From: CAZPUI01 sp964415525
Lineage (GTDB): Bacteria; Acidobacteriota; Holophagae; Holophagales; Holophagaceae
Direction of reading: 5' to 3'
DNA length: 46,146 nt
Assembly (NCBI GenBank): GCA_964415525.1
Contig: CAYQAS010000019.1
Coordinates: forward strand, 1-46,146
Shown: positions 26,476-32,581 of the stretch, in pieces
How the letters are laid out: each line of letters starts with the position of its first letter
How positions within the stretch are numbered: the first letter of the stretch is position 1
Program-made: the position numbers and the translations under genes
Notes under the pieces: generated by a model
Databases searched by the model: none
Told to the model about the DNA's origin: nothing
The model's input: the letters and a program-made list of their open reading frames with translations, nothing else

Positions 26476-27434
26476 GAGCGGAACTCCTGCTGGGCGCCGA
26501 CCTCGCGGTCCTTGGCCTCGATGAGGGAGACGAAGACGTCCTCCAGGGAGGGCTGGATGGGATTGACCTCCGAAACGGCGAAACCGGCTCCCTCCAGGGT
26601 GCCAAGGAGGCGCGGCGCGGTCGCTTCCGCATCTCCCGTGAGCAGGTGCAGCTCGCGACCAAACAGCGCCGCATCCCGCACGCCCTCCACACCCGCGGCC
26701 ACCGCCAGGGCGTCTTGGGGGCGATCACAGACCACCCGCAGCACCTGATCGGTGATGAGGCGGGTCTTGAGTTCCAGGGGCGTTCCGACTGCCGCCAGCT
26801 GCCCGCGGTAGATGAGGGCGAGGCGATCGCAGTACTCCGCCTCCTCCATGTAGTGGGTGGTCACGAAAACCGTCACCCCCTGCCCCGCGAGGCCATGGAT
26901 GAGATCCCAGAAGGCGCGGCGGCTCATGGGATCCACGCCGGAGGTCGGTTCATCCAGAAACAGCACCGGCGGTTCGTGGAGCAGCGCGCAGCCCAGGGAA
27001 AGCCGCTGCTTCCAGCCTCCGGGCAAGAGTCCAGTCTTGGTGCGTCGGTGTTCCTGGAGCCCTGCCATGGTGAGCACCCAGTCCTTGCGGACCGCCTTCT
27101 TGGCCGAGGGAATGCGGTAGATGCCGCTGAAGAAGTCGATGTTCTCCTCCACCCGCAGGTCGTCGTAGAGGCTGAACCGCTGGCTCATGTATCCGATGCT
27201 GGCCTTGATCTGCTCCCGCTCGGTGCGAATGTCGAAGCCGGCCACCGTGCCGCTGCCGCCGGTGGGCTCCAGCAGCCCGCAGAGCATGCGGATGGTGGTG
27301 CTCTTGCCAGCCCCATTGGGCCCGAGGAAGCCGAAGATCTCGCCCTGGCGGACCTCCAGGCTGATCCGGTCCACGGCCTTGAAGTCGCCGAAGCGGCGTT
27401 CCAGGTTCTGAAGGGTGACGGCCACTGGGATCAA
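26472..27434 (-). CDS. ABC exporter ATPase subunit with LPGGW signature
   Basis: This 320-residue ATPase powers the ABC-2 permeases. Walker A is GPNGAGKST, the Q-loop is YMSQRFSLYDDL, and Walker B is VLFLDEPTSGVDP with the H-loop in TTHYMEEAE. The signature motif reads LPGGWKQR rather than LSGGQ, losing the serine that contacts ATP across the dimer. Related LP-type signatures occur in YbhF/RbbA-like ATPases, so this may be family-typical. In YbhF two ATPase units are fused; here they are separate genes and may heterodimerise. C-terminal residues about 235-320 form a regulatory extension. Confidence 0.92.
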   Translation of the reverse strand: MIPVAVTLQNLERRFGDFKAVDRISLEVRQGEIFGFLGPNGAGKSTTIRMLCGLLEPTGGSGTVAGFDIRTEREQIKASIGYMSQRFSLYDDLRVEENIDFFSGIYRIPSAKKAVRKDWVLTMAGLQEHRRTKTGLLPGGWKQRLSLGCALLHEPPVLFLDEPTSGVDPMSRRAFWDLIHGLAGQGVTVFVTTHYMEEAEYCDRLALIYRGQLAAVGTPLELKTRLITDQVLRVVCDRPQDALAVAAGVEGVRDAALFGRELHLLTGDAEATAPRLLGTLEGAGFAVSEVNPIQPSLEDVFVSLIEAKDREVGAQQEFRS

Positions 27435-27642
27435 GCCGTCCTCCCCAGTCGTGGCGGGATGGGGACACCGAACTGAATGCCAAGAACAAGGCGGAGCGCC
27501 GAAAGACTCTGGCCACCCATCGTTTGCATCCCTTTGATCCTTGTTTGAAAAAATGCTGTTTTAACAAGGATGAAGGGGATGAAAGGGATGAAAGCAATTG
27601 CTGTATCGGTGGGGCTGTTTCCAGCGCTTGCGGGGTTCAGGG
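27435..27642. repeat. 208-bp gap in the exporter operon with inverted and tandem repeats
   Basis: The only sizeable gap inside the operon. It holds the inverted repeat ATCCTTGTT (27537-27545) and AACAAGGAT (27563-27571), followed immediately by GATGAAGG/GATGAAAG/GATGAAAG tandem units to about 27594. It is A/T-richer than its flanks. No gene is apparent; it resembles a small intergenic repeat element. Confidence 0.55.
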
Positions 27643-28554
27643 TCATGCCCCACCTCCCGGCAACGCGCTGAGGAAGACGTCTTCCAAGGACGGCTCCTGG
27701 ACCTGGATGTCAACCGTCTGGCCGGCCAAGGCGCGGGCAATGGCGCTGCGTCCCTCGGCCTCATCCGCGACCACGACATGCAGTCGGTCGCCGAAGATGG
27801 TGACGTTACCGATCTTGGCATCCCGCAATTTGGACAGCTGCTGGCGTGGCTCGGCACAGGCCACGGAGAGCAGCACGCCCTGCATGAGCTTCTTCACCTC
27901 GTCCACCGTGCCGCAGGCGAAGAGCTTCCCCTCGCGCAGCAGGCCGATGCGTCCGCAGCGCTCCGCCTCGTCCAGGTAGGCCGTGGAGATGAAGAGGGTC
28001 ACGCCTTCCTTCTGCAATTGGTAGAGGATGCGCCAGAAATCACGACGGCTGACGGGGTCCACGCCGTTGGTGGGTTCGTCGAGGAAGAGCACCTTTGGCG
28101 TGTGGATGAGGGCGCAGGCCAGCCCCAGCTTCTGCTTCATGCCCCCGGAGAGGTTGCCCGCACGGCGCCGTCGGAAGGGCGTGAGGTTGGAGAAGGCCAA
28201 CAGCCGCTCCATCCGTTCCGGGCGTTCCGCCTTGGGTACGTCGTAGAGGTCGGCGTAGAAGTCGATGTTCTCCTGCACCGTAAGGTCGGGATAGAGGCCG
28301 AAGCGCTGGCTCATGTAGCCGATGTGGACCTTCAGGGGCTCTGCCTGCTGCACCACGTGGTGGCCCTCCACCCAGGCCTCTCCGCTCGTGGGGCGGAGGA
28401 TGCCCGTGAGCATGCGCATGGTGGTGGTCTTGCCGGCGCCATCTGGCCCCACCAGACCGAAGATCTCGCCCGGGGCGATGGTCAGGTCCAGACCGGCCAC
28501 GGCCTCCAGGTCGCCGAAGCGGCGCCCCAGCTGAGTGGTGTGGATGGCATACAT
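27643..28554 (-). CDS. ABC exporter ATPase subunit (canonical)
   Basis: A 303-residue ATPase with Walker A GPDGAGKTT, Q-loop YMSQRFGLYPDL, signature LSGGMKQ, Walker B VLFLDEPTNGVDP and H-loop region ISTAYLDEAE. The canonical H-loop His is replaced by Ala-Tyr here (STAYLDEAE, compared with TTHYMEEAE in its partner). Together the two ATPases look like a heterodimer in which one subunit has a non-standard signature and the other a non-standard H-loop. The start overlaps the membrane-fusion stop by one base (TGATG). Confidence 0.92.
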   Translation of the reverse strand: MYAIHTTQLGRRFGDLEAVAGLDLTIAPGEIFGLVGPDGAGKTTTMRMLTGILRPTSGEAWVEGHHVVQQAEPLKVHIGYMSQRFGLYPDLTVQENIDFYADLYDVPKAERPERMERLLAFSNLTPFRRRRAGNLSGGMKQKLGLACALIHTPKVLFLDEPTNGVDPVSRRDFWRILYQLQKEGVTLFISTAYLDEAERCGRIGLLREGKLFACGTVDEVKKLMQGVLLSVACAEPRQQLSKLRDAKIGNVTIFGDRLHVVVADEAEGRSAIARALAGQTVDIQVQEPSLEDVFLSALPGGGA

Positions 28555-29522
28555 CAGAGAATGATCCGCGCGTCTGCCGGCATGCCCGGTTTCAGTTCCA
28601 GGGAGGGATTGGGAACCTCGACCTTCACGCGGTAGACAAGCCGGGTGCGCTCCTTCTTGGTCTGGACGGTCTTGGGTGTGAATTCCGCCTGATCGGAAAG
28701 AAAGACCACTCGACCCTCGTAGACCTTGCCTGGCCAGGTGTCGGTGCGGACTTCTACCCGCTGACCCTGCTTGATGCGCCCCAGATCTGTCTCTTCCACG
28801 TAGGCGCGGACATAGACCCTACGCAGGTCTGCCACGGTCACGACCGGCGTGCCGGGAGAGACGAACTCGCCTGGTTCGACGTTTCGGCTGAGGACCAGGC
28901 CATCCACCGTGCTGGTGAGGGTGGCGTAACCCAGCTGGGTCTGCGCCAGGATCGCGGCATGGGAGGCCGACTCTGCGCGGGCCTTGAGCTGGGCGAGGTC
29001 TTCGGCCCGAGGCCCCTTCTGCACCAACTCGAAGCGTTTGCGGGCCTCCCCCACGCGCGAACGGGCGGCTTCGAAGGCGGCACGACTGGCCTCGAGGTCC
29101 CGCTGGGAGAGCACGCCCTCCTTATGCAGCATCTGGATGCGCTGGAAGTCCGGTTCCGCGCGGCGCAAATCCGCCTCGGCGGTGGCCAGGATCGAGCGGG
29201 ACGCCTCCACCTCCTCGGGGCGGGAGCCCGCCAGACCGGCGGCGAGGGCAGCCTTGGCGGCGGCTGCATCCGCACCTCTGGCGGCCACCGCCTGCTCCAG
29301 ATCCCTCGCGTCCAGCACCGCAAGGATCTGTCCGGTTTTCACGGCCATGCCCTCATCCACACGGCGTTCGAGGACACGACCGGCGCTGCGGAAGCTGGCC
29401 TCCACGGGATAGGCCTCGAGGGTGCCGGAGACTTCCACGGCGGTACCATGGCTCGATCGGCGGCAGGCCGTAGACAAGACGAGGGCGGGCAGCAGGGCGC
29501 CCAGCAGGAGACGGGACGTCAT
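28554..29522 (-). CDS. Periplasmic membrane-fusion (HlyD/YbhG-like) lipoprotein
   Basis: A 322-residue adaptor linking the inner-membrane exporter to an outer-membrane channel. The N-terminus has a signal sequence with the lipobox LSTAC (Cys20), so it should be lipid-anchored. A biotinyl-lipoyl-like half-motif (RVLERRVDEGMAVKTGQILAVLD) is followed by an alanine-rich coiled-coil hairpin (about 75-185) and the second lipoyl half with LVLSRNVEPGEFVSPGTPV, then a beta-barrel domain. The ATG overlaps the tetR stop by four bases. No outer-membrane TolC homologue is in the window. Confidence 0.93.
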   Translation of the reverse strand: MTSRLLLGALLPALVLSTACRRSSHGTAVEVSGTLEAYPVEASFRSAGRVLERRVDEGMAVKTGQILAVLDARDLEQAVAARGADAAAAKAALAAGLAGSRPEEVEASRSILATAEADLRRAEPDFQRIQMLHKEGVLSQRDLEASRAAFEAARSRVGEARKRFELVQKGPRAEDLAQLKARAESASHAAILAQTQLGYATLTSTVDGLVLSRNVEPGEFVSPGTPVVTVADLRRVYVRAYVEETDLGRIKQGQRVEVRTDTWPGKVYEGRVVFLSDQAEFTPKTVQTKKERTRLVYRVKVEVPNPSLELKPGMPADARIIL

Positions 29523-30193
29523 CGGGAACTCCGGGAAGGATCAGCGGCGATGCCGCGCCAGAAGAGGTCGAACCAAGCGGCCAGCGCCAAGTCCAGGGCG
29601 CCATCGGGGGGGTAACCACCCAGATGCGGCGCCATGGCCGGGACCAGCTCCACGATTTCCACCAAGGGGCGCATGAAGAAGAGCGGCATGAGGGGAAGCG
29701 GCAAGTCGGATCGCAAGTTCCCGTTCCGGACCCCCTCCGCAAAGAGTTCGCGTTCCATCTCCATGAGCGGCAGGAGGCGGCGAGCCACGGCAGGCCGACT
29801 GTCCTCAGCCCCACGAACCACCTCTCCCCGCACGATGCCTGGAAGGGTCCGACCTTGTTCTCGGAGCAGGCGGGCCAACAGCATCATGAGTTGCTGGACG
29901 CGTTCTTTGAACGGAAGCGCGACAGAGGCCTCCAGAAAGGCCGTGATTTCTCGCCGGATTTCCCCAAAGAGGCGGTCGAGAAGGGCATCGAAGATGCCTT
30001 CCTTGCTGCCGAAGTGGTAGTAGATCAGCGCGGGATCGCAGCCCGCCGCCTTGGCGATCGCGCGGATGCTGGCGCCGGAGACGCCCTGGGCTGAAAAGAC
30101 CTGGAGGGCGGCTTCGAGGATCGCTTCGGGTTCCACCTTGATGGCCTTGCGACCGCGGGCAGGTTTGATGGATTCGTGTGGGATCACAGGCAC
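29519..30193 (-). CDS. TetR-family repressor of the exporter operon (CecR-like)
   Basis: This 224-residue regulator has an N-terminal helix-turn-helix (EAALQVFSAQGVSGASIRAIAKAAGCDPALIYYHFGSKE region, about residues 29-66) and a C-terminal ligand and dimer domain. The gene order regulator, HlyD, ATPase, permease, permease parallels E. coli cecR-ybhGFSR, whose repressor responds to some antibiotics; the ligand here is unknown. The start is GTG 30193, with no good ribosome site, and it abuts a perfect palindromic operator, suggesting autorepression. An alternative GTG lies two codons further in. Confidence 0.92.
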   Translation of the reverse strand: MPVIPHESIKPARGRKAIKVEPEAILEAALQVFSAQGVSGASIRAIAKAAGCDPALIYYHFGSKEGIFDALLDRLFGEIRREITAFLEASVALPFKERVQQLMMLLARLLREQGRTLPGIVRGEVVRGAEDSRPAVARRLLPLMEMERELFAEGVRNGNLRSDLPLPLMPLFFMRPLVEIVELVPAMAPHLGGYPPDGALDLALAAWFDLFWRGIAADPSRSSR

Positions 30194-30223
30194 ACCATAT
30201 TCAACATCCGTTGAATATGGTGT
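30192..30223. promoter_or_regulatory. Palindromic TetR operator
   Basis: ACACCATATTCAAC (30192-30205), the spacer ATCC and GTTGAATATGGTGT (30210-30223) form a perfect inverted repeat with 14-bp arms. It overlaps the tetR start. A further half-site GTTGAAT lies at 30260-30266. Confidence 0.85.
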
Positions 30224-30280
30224 CGCAGGGGGCCTCCGTCAAGAGCGATTTCATCGAGTGTTGAATTAACGTCGAGATGC

Positions 30281-30318
30281 AAAGAGAAGGGCGGAGGCAA
30301 GCCTCCGCCCTTCTCTTT
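30281..30318 (-). terminator. Intrinsic terminator after rpoZ
   Basis: A perfect 18-bp inverted repeat with a two-base core: AAAGAGAAGGGCGGAGGC at 30281-30298 and GCCTCCGCCCTTCTCTTT at 30301-30318. On the minus strand it follows the rpoZ stop by 11 bases. It separates rpoZ from the exporter operon promoter. Confidence 0.88.
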
Positions 30319-30329
30319 ATGGCATCGAT

Positions 30330-30614
30330 CTACTCGACGCTGATGGGCACTTCCGTGGTGTAGTCGTACACCGTGACCTCGGGGGTCTCGAAGGCGATGC
30401 GACTCTCCTCAACTTCACGCACGGCCACCTGGGCCCAGAAGCTGGCGAGACGGGGGGCATCCTGCGCCTGGCCGTTCTTGTTGGCCGGAACGACGACTTC
30501 CACCTTCGGGAAAGCACTGCGCTGGAGCTGCTCGCAACGCTTGCCAGCGACGGTGACGAAACGGTACTTGTTGCCGACTTCTTCCGGGACGTGAACCACG
30601 GGACGCTGAGACAT
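30330..30614 (-). CDS. rpoZ: DNA-directed RNA polymerase omega subunit (probable)
   Basis: A 94-residue protein whose segment VPEEVGNKYRFVTVAGKRCEQL matches the omega core pattern (IGNRYxLVxVAAKRARQL). The rest is divergent, ending with a beta-rich tail (VTVYDYTTEVPISVE). Omega stabilises the beta' subunit. Proximity to coaBC, the usual rpoZ neighbour, supports the call, although here the two are divergent rather than in one operon. GGGAG precedes the ATG. Divergence of the C-terminal half lowers confidence somewhat. Confidence 0.8.
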   Translation of the reverse strand: MSQRPVVHVPEEVGNKYRFVTVAGKRCEQLQRSAFPKVEVVVPANKNGQAQDAPRLASFWAQVAVREVEESRIAFETPEVTVYDYTTEVPISVE

Positions 30615-30713
30615 AGGGCTCCCTTGAAGCTGGTCAGTCTAACACCCGCGGCAAGTCATTGCCAGACCCGAGTTCCAGAGTGCCGCCCGCAGTAGGATGG
30701 ACGGGGGGTTTCC

Positions 30714-31913
30714 ATGAAGATCCTGCTCGGCATCACCGGTGGCATCGCGGCATACAAGGCGGCGGATCTGGCGCGGCTGCTCACGCGGCGCAGCCACGTC
30801 GTCCGCTGCTGCATCACGGAGGCGGGCACGCGTTTCATCACCCCCCTGACCCTCGCCAGCCTCACGGGCCAGCCCTGCTTCGGCCACAACCCCGAATACC
30901 ACGAGTGGCGGGTGAATCCCATCGTGGAGCACGTGGATTTGGCGCGGTGGGCGGATCTGGTGGCGGTGGTCCCGGCGACCGCGGACATCCTGGGCAAGAC
31001 TGCCAACGGCCTCGCCAACGACCTGCTATCCACGGTGCTGCTGGCCACCACCGCCAAGGTCCTCTGGGCACCCGCCATGAACAAGGCCATGTGGGCGCAC
31101 CCTGCAGTGCAGGCCAATGTGGCGCGGCTCAAGGGGTTCGGTCACCACTTCGTGGAACCGGTTTCCGGGCTCCTGGCATGCATGGAGGAGGGCACGGGAA
31201 AGCTCGCCGAGATCGAAGACATCCATCAGGCCATCGAGCTGATCGGAACCGCTCCCCTGCCCCACCTGGGGGGGAAGACAATCCTCGTCACGGCGGGTCC
31301 GACCCGGGAAGATCTCGACCCTGTCCGCACCATCACGAACCGCGCCAGCGGCAGCATGGGGGTGGAGCTGGCACGAGCCCTCGCCTGCGCGGGCGCACGG
31401 GTGGAACTGGTCCTGGGCGGGGATCTGCCTGCGCCCTACGGCATTTCCACCCATCGCGTGCGCAGCGCTGAGGACATGCTGGTGGCCTGCCGGAGCCTCT
31501 GGCCTTCCTGTGACGGGCTCATCGCCTCCGCAGCGGTGGCGGATCAGCGACCGGAGACCTTTGCACCTCAAAAGGCGAAGAAACAGGAAGGGCCAGAGTC
31601 CCTCGTTCTGGTGCGAACGCCGGACATCCTGGCGACCCTGAGCGCCGAGCGGCACGCGGGCCAGTGGCTCATCGGCTTTGCCGCGGAGAGCGAGGACCAC
31701 GCAGCGCACGCACTGGGCAAGCTCGAGAAGAAACGGGTGGATGCCGTGCTGATGAACGACATCAGCGATGGCAAGGGCTTCGGGGCTCAGGCCAATGTGC
31801 TGACCCCTGTGACCGCCAAGGGGGTTGGAAGCCCCATGGGTCCCCTGCCCAAGGACCGCCTGGCTGAATCCGTGGCGGTGTGGCTGGAAGACTTTCTTGT
31901 CAACCGCTCCTGA
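30714..31913 (+). CDS. coaBC: Bifunctional phosphopantothenoylcysteine decarboxylase/phosphopantothenate-cysteine ligase
   Basis: Two steps of coenzyme A synthesis in one 399-residue protein. The N-terminal flavoprotein CoaC domain (about 1-180) has GITGGIAAYKAADL, the active-site His in VEHVDLARWAD, PAMNKAMW and the catalytic-flap cysteine in GLLACMEEGTGKL. The C-terminal CoaB domain (about 187-399) has VTAGPTREDLDPVRTITNRASGSMG, the AAVADQRPE segment and the lysine-rich KAKKQ, and NDISDGKGFG. All landmark residues are present. It is divergent from rpoZ with a 99-bp spacer. Confidence 0.96.
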   Translation: MKILLGITGGIAAYKAADLARLLTRRSHVVRCCITEAGTRFITPLTLASLTGQPCFGHNPEYHEWRVNPIVEHVDLARWADLVAVVPATADILGKTANGLANDLLSTVLLATTAKVLWAPAMNKAMWAHPAVQANVARLKGFGHHFVEPVSGLLACMEEGTGKLAEIEDIHQAIELIGTAPLPHLGGKTILVTAGPTREDLDPVRTITNRASGSMGVELARALACAGARVELVLGGDLPAPYGISTHRVRSAEDMLVACRSLWPSCDGLIASAAVADQRPETFAPQKAKKQEGPESLVLVRTPDILATLSAERHAGQWLIGFAAESEDHAAHALGKLEKKRVDAVLMNDISDGKGFGAQANVLTPVTAKGVGSPMGPLPKDRLAESVAVWLEDFLVNRS

Positions 31914-32316
31914 ATAGGGGGAGCTCTTGAGATTCGCCACAAGTTGAAGCGGTAGGCCTCAGGGTTATGAGAGAGACCGACTCTGTATGTCTCAAAGGTT
32001 GATCGAAAGGCGATGACGCTGTGTGCAGGAATGCCCTTGGTCCCAAACCGACACGGGGCCAGGATCCGTGCGCCCCACGAGAGCGGTGCAGTCTGTGGGA
32101 GTCGCGCCTAAGCGCGCATGAATTTTGTATTGCACAGCAATTCCGTGACATGAAAATTTTGTCTTTCTTTGGTTTTGTCACCGATCTATGATCGATCAAA
32201 GCTAATCGGTACCCGGGTTTCCAATTAGGCCATTCACTCCACTCACGGCCTCGGCATATGTGGTCATCCGCATAATAAAGCCTTGTCCAAATACAACAAA
32301 TAAAAAGGAGAAAGTC
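31914..32316 (+). promoter_or_regulatory. Upstream region of the RiPP locus
   Basis: About 400 bp without a convincing gene. The left half is of ordinary composition, with a small hairpin around GCGCCTAAGCGC (about 32106-32117). From about 32120 the DNA becomes clearly A/T-rich. The perfect palindrome TGATCGATCA lies at 32189-32198 and might be an operator. A strong ribosome site, AAGGAG at 32305-32310, precedes the precursor ATG. I could not place -35/-10 boxes confidently. Confidence 0.45.
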
Positions 32317-32493
32317 ATGAAATTGGAACTCAAGGGCATCAACGAGTCCGAACTCAATCAGGTTGTCGCCGGCAGTGCCGCTGCTATCTGCAGCACCACG
32401 CTTGGTGATATCACGATCAATTGTCAGAATTCCTACACCATTACGCGCGGTTCACTTGCCCTCGAATCTCCGAAGCTGACCGTAGTGGTATAA
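32317..32493 (+). CDS. Putative RiPP precursor peptide
   Basis: This 58-residue peptide sits directly before a radical SAM/SPASM maturase. The N-terminal part MKLELKGINESELNQVVAGS looks like a leader: hydrophobic-acidic helix residues (SELNQVV) then AGS, resembling the double-glycine-type (GG/GA/GS) cleavage sites of exported peptides. The presumed core of about 38 residues (from Ala21) is rich in Ser, Thr and Ile, holds two cysteines (Cys25 and Cys36) and ends TVVV. The ATG has AAGGAG at six-base spacing, the strongest ribosome site in the locus, consistent with high precursor expression. A longer frame to 32260 lacks this support. No homologue is recognised by eye. Confidence 0.8.
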   Translation: MKLELKGINESELNQVVAGSAAAICSTTLGDITINCQNSYTITRGSLALESPKLTVVV

Positions 32494-32511
32494 GCGATAG
32501 AATCGATACCA

Positions 32512-32540
32512 CAGGGGCCCCATTTTCTCAGGGGCCCCTG
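32512..32540 (+). terminator. Hairpin between RiPP precursor and maturase (terminator/attenuator)
   Basis: CAGGGGCCCC (32512-32521), a nine-base loop ATTTTCTCA and GGGGCCCCTG (32531-32540) form a perfect 10-bp GC stem. The downstream bases TCCTGTCTGATTTTT end in a T run about ten bases away. It probably lets only part of the transcripts continue into the maturase. Confidence 0.75.
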
Positions 32541-32581
32541 TCCTGTCTGATTTTTATGTTTCACGCTATTGGGTGGCGTTC

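Noticed and set aside
24210..30193. The ABC exporter as the transporter of the RiPP
   Set aside because: It has its own TetR switch, lacks a C39 peptidase domain and is separated by rpoZ and coaBC; its architecture is that of a YbhGFSR-type small-molecule exporter.
32317..32493. Assigning the RiPP to a named class such as ranthipeptide, sactipeptide or SCIFF
   Set aside because: The core has two cysteines but no CX3D repeats, no Cys-rich cluster and no known class motif; class is left open.
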